Shown here piece by piece: positions 9,921 to 20,756 of a stretch of DNA of 64,000 nucleotides. The stretch's first letter is position 1, and every line of letters begins with the position of its first letter. Made by a program: the position numbers and the translations under genes. The notes below the pieces were generated by a model. It made no database searches. It was given only the letters and a program-made list of their open reading frames with translations, and was not told the origin of the DNA. Source of the stretch: Macrostomum hystrix (lineage: Eukaryota > Platyhelminthes > Macrostomidae). The stretch is from contig CATNEN010000014.1 in NCBI GenBank assembly GCA_950097015.1, forward strand, positions 1,612,001 to 1,676,000, written 5' to 3'.

Positions 9921-11130
9921 TCGAAAATGCAACTTCTCTTAAAAGTACTGCATCGTGTACTGACGCTCAATCAATGTTCACAGGCAGGCATGGATGCTGT
10001 TCTTTTGAAGAGGGCTCTAAATGCTATTCAAAGACACCAAACTTGATTCGAGAAATTGCACTGCTAAAATCTTATGAGTAATCTTATGAGAAATTGGCAT
10101 AGGCCCCTGGTGTCAAAATTGCTGCAATGTGCCTTCCATTTCGAAAAATCGAATTTTCCAACACTAATGCAGCTGCTCATCGGATGCAGCATAGTATTGG
10201 GTACATTTCGTCTCCGTACATAAAAAAAATTCGCAAGACCGTTTTTACAAACTTTACCTTTAAAGGTTCGAAACATTGCATGATTTATTAAATTTCGATC
10301 TACAGAAACAACACGTTTTCCAACTGCAAATCAAGATTTAGCATCTTGAATGTGACGCTGACTTTAAGTTGACATGTCATTCTCAATCAAGCATCCACAT
10401 GCGTCTGTTGACACCATTTTCAAGTCAATGCGACCAAGTGCACTATCGCACGGGCAGAAATAGCAAACTTTTTCTCTCATACGTACACCTGTACAGGAAC
10501 ATATTTCAGTACAGATGCCCAACTACTGAATGTGTGTACACGAGTCTAGTATCAAATGAAAGAGGGTCCTAAATGCAATTCAGCAACGTATTGCAATTCA
10601 CAATTGGAATTCAGCGCAACACCAACGGATGCAGCAATCAAAAGTTATGACTGATCCCGTTTTGCATGCTTTAGCCACCCGGCGGGTCAAAATTTGGGAT
10701 TTTCGCATCCACCTTCGGGGCAAGTGGATGCTAAGAAAATTCGAAATATACATATTGTGCGCACATTTGTTTCTCTTTTAAAAACTGAAACCGAACTCAA
10801 ATCGCACACCAAATACGTTCTGGCCATGCAGTTTTGTACCTCGAAAAATGACAAAAAATCACCAAAAACACGTTTTTGGGAATTAATTATCCACATATTC
10901 GGTAAACAATATCCAATCAGTCTGAAAACAACATTGTCGTATAGGCGACACCCAAGAAAGTTGGTTGACATGTGTTGAAATGCAATTCAAATCACATGTC
11001 TGTGCCATAGAGGCGTCCAAAGTGCACCCTGTACTAAAAGTACTTTAAAAGTGCACATTTTTTTCAATCACAAAAGTACACGGTCAAAAAGTTTCTTCAC
11101 CATCAAGTAGACCCATGTGTTAAGGTTACG
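9921..11130. repeat. Large dispersed repeat B, copy 1
   Basis: About 1.2 kb match 49427-50749 in the same orientation, from the segment with AAAAGTACTGCATCGTGTAC through GTTGGTTGACATGTGTTGAA to the AAGTGCACCCTGTACTAAAA block. There are small indels between copies. Neither copy carries a long conserved reading frame. The 45-bp minisatellite sits at its left edge here but is absent from the other copy. Confidence 0.9.
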
Positions 11131-11308
11131 ACCCAGAAAATCAAAGTCCGCGCTAGCGCGCGGCCTTTGACTTGCATAGTGAGAGAGTTTAAAAACATGC
11201 ACATTTTTTTCAAACTCAAAAACACGTTTTTGACCCTTTGACCCAGAAGATGGGTCAGCAAGAAAAAATCCAGATCAAATCATTGTAGGCTTCTATAGCC
11301 TGCATTGA

Positions 11309-11320
11309 CTGGATAGAGTC
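11309..11320. repeat. Target-site duplication, copy 1
   Basis: CTGGATAGAGTC, identical to 13515-13526 on the other side of the non-LTR element. Confidence 0.88.
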
Positions 11321-11636
11321 TTGACTTACTTGACTTAGCGGCAGGGAGCTTCCATCACGGACGCAGCGAGGAGGCGGCCGGTGCCGCCCATATCGCTAAC
11401 CCCTGGCAGCCGGACGGCCTCCAGCTAGGCGGTGCCGCTCACGGCGGTCCGTCGGTCGGTTCCGCCGCGCGATCCCCCTCGCCATAGGCTGGGAAGAAAT
11501 CAGCTCGGCCGGTATCCCGAAGGAAGTGGGCGAGCTGTGGAATGCTCTCGGGCGAGCAGGCTTCGACTAGGGTCGGCACCGGCCCGAGATGTTTTAGCCT
11601 AGCCCGGGTGAAGGCCGGGCAGTGGCAGATGAAATG

Positions 11637-12371
11637 CTAGGCGTTTTCACGTCCGGAGCAGCAGAAGGGACACGTTTCCTCAGGCACGTGGCCTTGGAAG
11701 TGGCGATGTCTGGTGAAGCAGCCATGTCCCGAGAGGGCCATGGTGACTGCTCTCAGGTCTCTGCGATTTAGCCTAAGCAAGGCTTTTCGCTGGTTACTAG
11801 AGGGGGTTGGCACCGCAGCTCTGGACTGGCGACAGTTGGAGTTGATGTTGGAGTTGACCACAGAAACGGGGATCGGGGCCACCGGGCCCGGGCCCATCAG
11901 GGAGCTGGCTGCTCCAGCCTTTGCAAGCTGGTCCGCCATCTCATTCCCTGTGAGCCCGGCGTGCCCAGGGATCCACATCAGCTCCACCTTGTTAGACTGT
12001 GCCAATCCGTTTAACTGGGTGTGGCAGTCTAAGGTGGTTCTGGAGCGAGAGGTGCAGCGGCTGAGGGCCTTGAGAGCTGCTTGACTGTCGGAGTGAAAGA
12101 AAATCCTTCGTCCAGTCAGCTGCCTCTGGCGCAGCTCAGCCGCACAGAGACTGATGGCGAGCATTTCGTTTTGGAAAACGCTTGAGCTCCTGCCACAGTG
12201 TTGGGAGTGGGTCCAGAGGACCTCACCACCCGAGGCGATGCACACTCCGAATCCCGAATTACCGTTCATCAGAGAGCCGTCAGTGTAACAGTGGACCGCT
12301 GGGTCATCCCAGCAGTCCTTAACCTCATTGCGAGGGAGGATGCTGACCTTGTACCTGTGGCTCCGGAGCAA
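11637..12371 (-). pseudogene. Non-LTR element RNase H domain
   Basis: RNase HI motifs are in order: [17 protein letters not shown] (Asp), [15 protein letters not shown] (Glu), [14 protein letters not shown] (Asp), then [20 protein letters not shown] (His and last Asp). A Cys/His-containing tail ([20 protein letters not shown]) follows, typical after RNase H in I/R1-type elements. All catalytic residues appear present, but the frame is offset from RT. Confidence 0.9.
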
Positions 12372-12545
12372 AGTTCTTGGGGGTTAGCCCCCAAGTGGTA
12401 CCCACGGCACGCCTGACTTGCGCCAGTATGGCCAGGGCCCTCTTTGCCTTTGTGATGATGTGCGGGGTCCAGTTAAGCCTATGGTCTAGCAGGAGACCAA
12501 GGCATCGGACCTGCTTTTCCATGGCAATATTCTTGCAATAGAGAG

Positions 12546-13514
12546 TCAGAGGCTCAATGGTCCAGAGCAGTCTGCTGGTAAAATAACCGCTACGGTCTTG
12601 GACTCAGAGAGTCGGAGCCCGCATTGGTCCGCCCAGTTCACCGCCCTGTTGATAAAGCCCCGAATTAGGTCTCTGGTGGTTTCCGCTGAGGGGCCCGCGC
12701 AGATGGTTACATCAGTTACATCATCGGCGTATCCCACTTTCAGGACCGGGTCAGGACGAGTGCTTTTCAGCAACTCATCCATGACGAGGTTCCACAGCAG
12801 TGGAGTGAGGACGCCGCCTTGGGGCCCTACTTTTAGGACAGGTGCCGAGAGCGACCTGCGATCGAGGTGGGCCACCACGCGGCGTTGCCGGATCATGTAC
12901 ATGACCCAGCGAACGAGGTGAGGATGAGTGGCCCTGGAAACTAGGGCCCTCTCAAAGGCTTCGAAAATAACGTTATCGAAGGCCCCCTCGATGTCGAGGA
13001 AGACGGCCAGGGCAAAACCACTGCCCAGCACTGCCTTCTCGAGAGTCTCCACGATGCAGTGGAGGGCGCTCTCCGTGGACCGGCCCGCCCGGAAGGCGTG
13101 CTGGTTTGAGGAAAGCGGAGCCCGCCCTAGCTCTACAGTAAGAAGGCGCCAGAGCACCAGTCTTTCCATGAGCTTGAGGCAGTTGGAGGTCAGGCTTATC
13201 GGGCGATAAGACTTGACCGAGCGTAGTCGCCCTTGGCGGGCTTCGGGATAAAGATGACACGGGCTTCATGCCACAGCGCTGGCACATAGCCCAGCACGAT
13301 GCAGGCCCGTAGAAGTCTGCAGAGGAGATGGAGGAAGCGGCCATTTTTGACCGCTTCATGCAGAAAGGCCGGATAGATACCGTCTGGCCCAGGTGTTTTA
13401 TAATGGTTGAAAGACTTTGCCGCGCGAGCGATGCGGTCATTCGTGACAAGTGACTGAGCCAGGCCCTGACCGCCATGCGAGTGGTCGTCTGGGCCAAAGT
13501 GCGCCGGTACACTC
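12546..13514 (-). pseudogene. Non-LTR reverse transcriptase (frameshifted)
   Basis: The upstream frame (13528-13196) has FNHYKTPGPDGIYPAFLHEA, the opening RT block, and ARVIFIPKPAKGDY. A frameshift near 13196 moves to the frame ending at 12546. That frame carries ISLTS just before its first Met, NQHAFRAGRSTESAL, VFLDIEGAFDNV (first catalytic Asp), GPQGGVLTPLLWNLVMDEL and GYADDVTDV (YADD catalytic box). The YADD is intact, so decay is through frameshifts rather than active-site loss. The thumb region continues in the frame at 12522-12325 (LGLLLDHRLNWTPHI). Confidence 0.9.
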
Positions 13515-13526
13515 CTGGATAGAGTC
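13515..13526. repeat. Target-site duplication, copy 2
   Basis: CTGGATAGAGTC, identical to 11309-11320. Confidence 0.88.
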
Positions 13527-14579
13527 ACTTGGCGACACCATAAAATGCCAAAATAAGCGCCGAGAGACCAATTTTTGTCATGTCCAAAAAATCATGTTTT
13601 TGGTTGCCATGGCTTCACTTCAGTTCAGTTTCACTTTCACTTCACTACATAGACCCAAGTCTTTTACATGTTTTGCAAAAAACGGCATCCAAATCAACTG
13701 GGAAAAAGCGGTAATCGTTAAAAGTTTAAAAACGTGCTTTCCTATCCCGACACGTTGGTTACATCTTATCAAGATGAGATATCGCATCCGTAATGACCAT
13801 GAGAAAGCCTCGCTTACGCTCGGCTTCCTCTTGGCCATTACTGGCTCACTCATCCCAACTAGCAGAAATTAATTTCAGACACTTTGAGCTATGGTCAGTG
13901 CTAACAGAAAATCAATAAAAACAAGCACCCTTTCAAGAGCAACAGAGCCCTTTCAATTCAAACTCGGCTTTTTGTCTCTGGCAAAATCTTTCTTACTGGA
14001 AGGCGAAAGGATGCTTTGAAGAACTTTAATAGCTACTTAGCTACTGTGATTAGAAAGTGATTCACAAATAGCTTGCTTCGCTTTTAAACCTTTTGTACAT
14101 GTAAGATATACGCCTTATTTTAATTCCGCATATGCCTAAAGTACAAATACAAGCTCAAAGTACGAGCTACAAGCTCGTAGCTATAAGCTTTTTAAGACTT
14201 TCTATAAGACAACTAGATATACTGGCTGTCTTTTATTTCACTCTTTTTCACAGCTGCCAAAACTCTACCTCTGTCTTATCTCATCCCAGTCTCATCTCTC
14301 TTTGTTTGATCTCGCATCTCATATGTCAGCTTTATCGTCTCTCATCTTTGAACTGTTTCATTTCTCATTTCCTATTTATATTTATATTTTAAATAATTAC
14401 AATGCTTTAGATTTAAAAGTACACACGAAAGAATGTACTATAATTTTTTGCTATTGTCATAGAAACAGTTGTCAGCTGCGGTTTTCTTAGCCTATGCATA
14501 GTAGGCGTGTCTAGTTGGTCCAGCAATCATGAGTTCTGAACGGCAGATTGTAATGATATCATTGCATCGGAACAGAGCA
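13527..14579. other. Non-coding interval
   Basis: Repeat-derived sequence containing short homopolymer-rich segments similar in style to dispersed repeat B. I recognise no gene in it. Confidence 0.5.
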
Positions 14580-14908
14580 TCAACATAGACGCTTATACCA
14601 TTCTAGATTTCTGTAATAACTCCGGGTGTAGAAGCGGAAGCGCAGAACGATCTCGGGTGGCTCGGGGTCGAAGTGATTCTTCAGGGTTTCGCAGATGTCT
14701 GCATAGCTGCTTGCATTCGGAGTACCAGTGGCTAGCAGGCTGGCTATTAGCTGGTAAGTCTTCTTGCCGCAGACGCTGAGGAGAACGGCGCGCTTTTTCT
14801 CATCTTTGATGTCATTGGCCTCGAAAAACTGCTCCAATCTTTCCTGGTACTGCTGCCATTTTTCTGTCCCCTTTTTAAAGAGGGTTCAATAGAGACAACT
14901 AAGCTCAT
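14580..14908 (-). pseudogene. Truncated Gypsy-type gag
   Basis: The frame reads FKKGTEKWQQYQERLEQFF, KRAVLLSVCGKKTYQLIASL and ICETLKNHFDPEPPEIVLRF, the capsid region of a common invertebrate Gypsy gag. A likely ATG at 14908 lies next to GTGGCGACGAG (14921-14911), positioned like the primer-binding region. A frameshift separates ATG and gag body. Similarity ends near 14600, after TRSYY, so the rest of the element is deleted. Confidence 0.8.
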
Positions 14909-14921
14909 TTCTCGTCGCCAC

Positions 14922-15979
14922 TGTAAAGACTTTGCTTAACATTGTAGAACGAATCTCCACAACTCAACGAGATGACACAGCGGCTTTTATATTTTATTTT
15001 ATTTATCAAATCGATAGCAGTATTAGGGGTGGAGCTACTGACTCCGCGCGTGCACATAGGATAGAAGGGTTAAAAGCACGTACACACACAGTACATTCTA
15101 AATAATTGGATAGCGTGCGGGCAGGTGCACAACACACCTGCCTTAGCCAGCCGCAACCAGAGCCACGTCACCACACTATTAAATTAGGAGTACTACCAGT
15201 ACTAAGTCTAAATACAAGAAGCAAATCGACAATTAAAAAGTTTATTATTACTTTGTATTGTGACGTTGCTGCGCCGCGTGCGTCTTCTCCGTTTATGTGA
15301 ACCTGTGAGTTGCACTGCAGCTCCTGCCGTGTTCCGCTCAATGTTCTACTTCACTTCCATGTAGTTATTTATGTTGCTAGTTTCTCACTCTAAAGTTCTA
15401 ATAATTAAAGTTTTTCTATTTCACTGTAAGTAAACGCCAACGAACATCGCGCTGTCCCCAACTTGTTTTTGCTGATGTCTCAATATTCTTTCCCCCAGCC
15501 AATGAGCGGGCGAGCTCTGTCTGGCTAGAATTATCGATCGCCCTGTTTTCTAGACAGGTTATTTAACCCAGCTTATTTAACTAGGGCCCCTGAGCCCGCT
15601 CGCGCTCCACTGTCCTTTTTCACCCGGCCTGCCTCTCTGCCTCCGGACTGCCTTTGTCCTGGCCACTGTTACTTTCACCTGTCGTGTTCACTACCACTTA
15701 CACTGCCGCTACCTTTTCACTGTCGCTTTTTGTGCTGCCTTACTGCAGCTGCCACTGGATACTTCTTGCCTACTCTCGGCATCACTCATACTGTTGGTTC
15801 TCACGGAGCTCCTGCACCTGACTTTAATTAACTATATTGCTTGTCGTACGTCCCAGTGGTAGTCTAATAAATAAAGAAATTAAGAGTGCCACGGCTACAC
15901 TAAGTTACACGATACTCTGGACTATAACTGGATAATTCTGAACTGCCGACTGACTTTGTTCTCCTTTAATATCGTCACA
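14922..15979 (-). repeat. LTR of the truncated Gypsy element
   Basis: In minus sense it starts TGTGACGATATTAAAGG at 15979 and ends CTTTACA at 14922, next to the primer-binding-like GTGGCGACGAG and gag. It is about 1.06 kb, and TGTG...TACA ends are typical. No second LTR is present, so the ends cannot be confirmed by comparison. Confidence 0.6.
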
Positions 15980-16089
15980 GTATAGCAAAAACACGTACAG
16001 CAAATGATTCAGATTAAGCGATAGCCAGACTTCAGTTCATGCTTTGTGATTGATAGCGAGCGAGTGAATGATTTTGGAATTCGCAAATA

Positions 16090-16390
16090 CGAGGGTCACT
16101 CAGAAAGTCTTTAGCCTGAACAAGAAAACAGCAACATATGAACTAAAAAGTACTAAAATGAACTAAAGTACATCATAGCTCTGAAGTCACGATTTTCCAG
16201 CTTCATTGTGCAATTGAACGGCGCAAGGGGTGAACTGACTTTGGCTCACTGCAGTGGACTCAAACGTAACTGCTTCTGTTTGAAAATTTAGCTATAAGAC
16301 TTTTAAAAGGTGGTCTTTACCATAGACAAATTTCATGCTTCTGCGTCTCGTGGATCATACTCAGGCTAAAGACTTTCTGAGTGACCCTCG
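16090..16390. mobile_element. 301-bp mariner-like MITE
   Basis: Perfect 30-bp terminal inverted repeats begin CGAGGGTCACTCAGAAAGTC (16090-16119 and 16361-16390). They are flanked by TA dinucleotides at 16088-16089 and 16391-16392, the target duplication of Tc1/mariner elements. There is no transposase frame inside, so it depends on an enzyme encoded elsewhere. TIRs of the CGAGGGTCACTCAGAAAG type occur in mariner elements. Confidence 0.88.
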
Positions 16391-16436
16391 TATAAGGATG
16401 AATTCGCAACACTTTTAAAATTTTCATCTAACAAAA

Positions 16437-16948
16437 AGCAATTGAATTAAATTAAAGCGGCACAAAAATTAAAGCGGCACTCCGCTTCATCCCTAGATGT
16501 GTCGCGGGAGAAGACATCATTTGATTTCTGCCATATATCGGACAGCTTCTCTGAAGGAAATCTTTTTCGAGTTTCATTTTGTACTTTTTCCTGGGTTTTG
16601 CGTGCTAGTTTTTCATGTTTCGTCATTAAGTAGTCACTTTTTGTACCACACCATTTAGCTTCTTAAATATACAGCATCACAGTTAGCTGTCGAATGTTTG
16701 CTAAGCATTTATAATTGATGAATTGCGTGCTCACATTATTTATTTGGTTGCAGGAATGGACATGGCTTTGACCATAGAGTGTAAAAAATTACACTGATTT
16801 TGTCATTGATTATTTAATTGCTTGCTTGTTTTCTCTACTAGCCTGCAAAATGCTATAGTATCAGACGTAAAACGAATTTTGTTAGTTTTGGCTTTATTGT
16901 AATTCATTAGTGATTCTTTTCGTGCCGCTTTAATTTAATTCAATTGCT
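16437..16948. mobile_element. Second MITE-like element, 512 bp
   Basis: 27-bp inverted repeats (16437-16463 and 16922-16948) start AGCAATTGAATTAAATTAAA and include GCGGCAC. A partial second GCGGCAC motif lies just inside the left end. There is no coding frame. I cannot define a target duplication, so the superfamily is unknown. Confidence 0.7.
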
Positions 16949-17772
16949 TATTTTTCGACGCATTATTTTTGTCGCGCGTGGTCTTGTGTGGAAAACTTTT
17001 GTTTGGTATTTCCCTTTGCAGCATTTTTTGGCAAGATCATGACTTGAACTTAATCGTCCTTAAGCACAGAAACAGAGCAACTTATTGAGCTACTTTCCAG
17101 AGGAAATTTCTACTGAACAATAAGGAGTACACTCTCCACATCCAAGACATCCACACCAAGTTAAGGTATACAGACACCTTAAAAAGACACCTTGTAAAAT
17201 AAAGACACCTTAAAAAACAGGTAATGAGCAGGTACAAATGAGGCTATTTCCGAATTTCTGTGTGTGCAGCCTCCGGTTTTTTGTTACGCCATTCAAAAGC
17301 TGCTATAAATTTCCAAAATATCTCCATATTAATGGTTAGTTTTTTATTCCTGATTATAATTAACGTAATTTTTTGACACCGTTATCGCAACAAGGATTAT
17401 TACGAGTGGCGCTGCCAAACGCACCGTCGTGTCAGATCTCAGATCACACGATTCCATGTAAGACAAACCACTGTTCTGCGCATACAAACGAAACTTCAGA
17501 GCAAGTGGAACAAAAGCGGTTTGTAGCCAAGGACCACTAGAAGAAGAAAAAATCTTCATAAAATTCGTCGAAGCAACATATTTTGTAAGTTATATCAAAA
17601 GAAGCGCTTTGTATCTGCTTCCTAAGAAAAGTTATCAACACTTTAAGGTGAGAAAAGTGAAAAGTTCCTATCTCGTTAGTGTATTTGTTGTACTTTTTCG
17701 TATTGTCGGCAGTTCGCCAACGCGGTAGTGGGGGTTCGGGTACGGACCGCCCAAAGCTTGCCGGGGGTAGAG
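16949..17772. other. Non-coding interval with fragment of dispersed repeat C
   Basis: No gene seen. Around 17400-17560 the sequence (CATACAAACGAAACTTCAGA, GGACCACTAGAAGAAG) matches, inverted, parts of 50800-50950, and shares a junction with 40190-40275. It is therefore a piece of an interspersed repeat that elsewhere adjoins the 19-bp satellite. Confidence 0.6.
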
Positions 17773-17817
17773 CCCTAGTCCAAGGTCTGACGTTAGAAGC
17801 ACGTTAGAAAAACGTTA

Positions 17818-17823
17818 CAGGAC
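17818..17823. repeat. Polinton target-site duplication, left
   Basis: CAGGAC, repeated at 33891-33896. Six bases is the known Polinton duplication length. Confidence 0.95.
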
Positions 17824-18320
17824 AGTAGTATGGGTTAACAGAACTCTGCCGCAAGGAAATCCGCGGAAATTCCATGGGACCCAGTGCATGTACATAGGTC
17901 CATGTTTCACATAGCAGAACTCTGCCGCAAGGAAATCCGCGGAAATTCCGTGGGGCCCTAGTTTGCGAACATAGCGCCTATGTTTCACATAGCAGAACTC
18001 TGCCGCAAGGAAATCCGCGGAAATTCCATGGGACCCAGTGCATGTACATAGGCCCATGTTTTACATAGCAAAACTCTGCCGCAAGGAAGTCCTCAGAAAT
18101 TCCGTGGGGTCCTAGTGTGTGAACAAACGCCATGTGTTTGCATAGTGGACTCTGTCGCAGGTAAATCTGTCTGAGAGGGAGAGAGGCAGTCAGTGCAGTC
18201 TGATAAACCGATTGTTTATTCAGTTCCACTCCTCCAATGGGAATTTCACTTTTGCTCTGATCTGTGTTATTTTTTCATATGAAGACAACAACAAAACAAC
18301 TGTTGGTCTGGGGAAAACAG
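17824..18320 (+). repeat. Polinton left terminal inverted repeat (497 bp)
   Basis: Reverse-complement copy of 33394-33890, same length, with the 83-codon frame inside it identical in both copies. It is built from four sub-repeats of 76-78 bp, each starting near GAACTCTGCCGCAAGGAA, with starts at 17840, 17916, 17994 and 18070. The short frames inside are repeat by-products. Confidence 0.95.
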
Positions 18321-18510
18321 GGAACACTGCAGTGATAGGAGGAGAGGCCGGTCTATCTCTTTGCATTGGGGTTGTTGACTCTGCAGAGATAGGAGGAGAG
18401 GCCGGCCGGGGAAAATGTGAGTGCAGGCGCACTGGAATGGGGTTTGTACAGTGCTTTTTTGGGGGTTGGTGGGCAGGGGATGACTTTATTCTCACCTGCT
18501 GTAATTGGCC

Positions 18511-18511
<1 letters not shown>

Positions 18512-18548
<37 letters not shown>
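18512..18548. repeat. (AC)n microsatellite inside the Polinton
   Basis: About 18 AC dinucleotides between the left TIR and the first gene. Two direct copies of GATAGGAGGAGAGGCCGG lie shortly before it, near 18335 and 18390. Confidence 0.95.
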
Positions 18549-18549
<1 letters not shown>

Positions 18550-18773
18550 GGCGGCATGCATGTGAAGTGGAATGGCTTGTAAGCAAGCCATAAACTTATA
18601 ATAGAAAAATTTTCTATTTTCGTAGTAAAAAATCGATCTGCACAAACATAGCCAAACAGTAAACACTGGTGCTATGTTCTTCTGAAGAACAGCTACCTGG
18701 ATATTTATATATTACACCTGGAATTAATCAGTGGCGTCGCCAGAGATTAAAAAACTATCCTACTGGAGCCGCC

Positions 18774-20234
18774 ATGACTGCAAAAAACAAATCGCGCTGC
18801 CCATCCTACGTGTTCGAGGTGTGCATCGACTGCGGCCTGTGCGAGCTGGGCGGACTAAAATGGCACAAGTCAAAAGACTCATGCCGAGTTAGTCGCTGGC
18901 TTGCTTGCATGCAGTGCCAATCAGTCGAAGTTTTCAACGCTCGAGCACAAATAAAAAATCACAGAAACCATTTAGTGATCAATTGGGGTGCTCCAAGCGA
19001 CATGGATGCGTCCCGATCTGCTGCCCTCGAAGCTGCTCAGCACGACGAAGCTCGCAAAGAGTCTGAGCGAATGCGCCAGCCGGTGAGCACGCTCAGCCAG
19101 ACTATTCGAGGGATCTGCACTGAAATGTCTGATACCTACTCTGCTGCCACCCGAGTCGCCCTTGTCGTTGTTGCAGCCTCCGCCGCTGCAGCCGATGTTC
19201 AACCCTCCACCACCGCCGCACCTGATGTCCACGCCACCGCCGCACCTGATGTCCACTCCACCGCCGCACCTGATGTCCACGCCACCGTTGCACCTGATGT
19301 TCACGCCACCGCCGCACCTGATGTCCACACCATCGCACCTGGTGTCCACGCCACCGCCGCACCTGATGTCCACGCCACCGCCGCACCTGATGTCCACGCC
19401 ACCATCGCACCTGATGTCCACGCCACCGCCGCACCTGATGTCCACTCCACCACCGCACCTGATGTCCACGCCACCGTTGCACCTGATGTCCACGCCACCG
19501 CCGCACCTGATGTCCACTCCACCACCGCACCTGATGTCCACGCCACCGTTGCACCTGATGTTCACGCCACCGCCGCACCTGATGTCCACACCATCGCACC
19601 TGGTGTCCACGCCACCGCCGCACCTGATGTCCACGCCACCGCCGCACCTGATGTCCACGCCACCATCGCACCTGATGTCCACACCACCGCCGCACCTGAT
19701 GTCCACGCCACCGTCGCACCTGATGTCCTCGATGCCGCAGCCGCCACTGCTGCCTCCGCTAATGTAGTTGAGCTGGCCGCAGCTGAATTCAGGCCTGATC
19801 AGGTTATTAACTATCATGAGAATGATGATGATGAAGATGGCATTCCAATTATTCAGCTTGATTCACCCGCTGAGGAGCTGAACACAGCATTCTTCGAAGA
19901 CCTCGAGTTTGACTTGGAAGATGCCGCGAATACAGAAGGACAGCGGCAGCAGCAGCAGCAGCAGCAGCAACGACCCCCTCCAATTGCCGCAAAAAATCTG
20001 GAGCAGGCCAGAGCAATTGTGAACATGGACATCAGCTTGACGGACATTCTGCATGAACTAGAGCAGGATGAGCCAGCTGCTCAGCCTACTGTTATGCAAG
20101 AGGCAGTCAAAGTTGTAGAAGCCGCACCAGTCCCAGTCTTCATGCAGCTCGTGCTTCCCAGCAGCGTTGTCGGCGAGTACACCATTGACTTTGGGGGTGG
20201 TGTGTGCATTAAATTGAGTAGTGTTCAGCAGTAG
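18774..20234 (+). CDS. Polinton accessory protein: zinc-finger-like N-terminus, APDVHAT repeats, acidic/Gln-rich C-terminus
   Basis: I chose the ATG at 18774 because its context GCCGCCATGA is an ideal animal start; an in-frame ATG at 18669 is weaker. The protein is 486 residues. The N-terminal 70 residues carry two Cys/His clusters (CIDCGLC...H...C and CMQC...HRNH) that could bind zinc. Residues about 130-330 are an imperfect repeat of AAPDVHAT. Then come an acidic stretch (ENDDDEDG), eight Gln and a hydrophobic tail (YTIDFGGGVCIKL). Cys/His plus acidic and Gln-rich regions resemble a transcription activator, but that is inference. AATAAA follows at 20460. I recognise no family. Confidence 0.7.
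   Translation: MTAKNKSRCPSYVFEVCIDCGLCELGGLKWHKSKDSCRVSRWLACMQCQSVEVFNARAQIKNHRNHLVINWGAPSDMDASRSAALEAAQHDEARKESERMRQPVSTLSQTIRGICTEMSDTYSAATRVALVVVAASAAAADVQPSTTAAPDVHATAAPDVHSTAAPDVHATVAPDVHATAAPDVHTIAPGVHATAAPDVHATAAPDVHATIAPDVHATAAPDVHSTTAPDVHATVAPDVHATAAPDVHSTTAPDVHATVAPDVHATAAPDVHTIAPGVHATAAPDVHATAAPDVHATIAPDVHTTAAPDVHATVAPDVLDAAAATAASANVVELAAAEFRPDQVINYHENDDDEDGIPIIQLDSPAEELNTAFFEDLEFDLEDAANTEGQRQQQQQQQQRPPPIAAKNLEQARAIVNMDISLTDILHELEQDEPAAQPTVMQEAVKVVEAAPVPVFMQLVLPSSVVGEYTIDFGGGVCIKLSSVQQ
19198..19732. repeat. Coding minisatellite within the Polinton accessory gene
   Basis: Units of 24 bp (some 21) contain CACCTGATGTCCACGCCACC. A larger block of about ten units is itself duplicated, with the same order of variants around 19230-19480 and 19480-19700. 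Long frames open on both strands here are by-products. Confidence 0.9.
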
Positions 20235-20459
20235 ATCGAACAATAGATTACTGTTAATTCCAATTTCCCATAAGCGTTGTGTCTCGAGTGACAGCATTTA
20301 AAGTCGGCATCCGTGTTCTATTTTTGCTGTTATATATAAGTAAATGATAATATTATTTGCCTTGAGACAGTTCACATTGTAACTTTTATTATGATGATGA
20401 TAAGGAGCGAGAAGTGATTTTTAGAGCATGATTTTCTGTGATGGTGTGTTTTTGGAAGA

Positions 20460-20465
20460 AATAAA
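20460..20465 (+). terminator. Poly(A) signal for the accessory gene
   Basis: AATAAA 226 bases after the stop codon at 20234, followed by a GT-containing stretch. Confidence 0.6.
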
Positions 20466-20756
20466 ATGGATTGAAATGATGCTCCGGACGCATTTGTTAT
20501 CATTAATTTTTATGAATTCACGGTTTTACGTATTTTTTCTTTAAATCAGGTTCTATAGCAGCTAGGATTCAATCACTCACTCAAACTCTTTGCTTTTAGG
20601 ATTGGTTTCAACTCTTGACTCTATGTGGACCAGACTAGAATTTGATCTATCGATATCGATGTATAATTTGCATGCAAAATGAAATTGAAACTGAATTTCA
20701 GCAGCATTGACTTGCTTTCTGAGTGGTGCCGCATAGCTTCACCATAATTCTCTGTG

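Larger units (their letters stand above)
11321..13514 (-). mobile_element. 5'-truncated non-LTR retrotransposon (RT + RNase H) with 12-bp target duplication
   Basis: Minus-strand RT and RNase H frames are bounded by CTGGATAGAGTC at 11309-11320 and again at 13515-13526, a perfect 12-bp target-site duplication. The 3' end (minus sense) carries a short tail made of AAGTCAAGTAAGTCAA. The endonuclease and first ORF are missing, as expected for 5' truncation during target-primed reverse transcription. An RNase H after RT is found in I, R1 and related clades. I do not assign the clade. Confidence 0.88.

Noticed and set aside
8963-10081. 372-codon frame of SCLDWQLSGGSLPAS repeats as a protein gene
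   Set aside because: It is a 45-bp minisatellite whose period keeps the frame open, and its non-repeat end lies in a dispersed repeat with no conserved coding at the other copy.
10687-10978. 94-codon frames on both strands
   Set aside because: Both lie in dispersed repeat B and neither survives in the second copy at about 50160-50590.
17815-18229. Frames inside the TIRs as a duplicated gene
   Set aside because: The identical 83-codon frame at both ends is explained by the terminal inverted repeat and its sub-repeats; it has no family resemblance.
18972-19817. Minus-strand frames of VDIRCGG and RGHQVRRW repeats
   Set aside because: Shadows of the coding minisatellite in the plus-strand Polinton accessory gene, which has a strong start context and a unique N-terminus.
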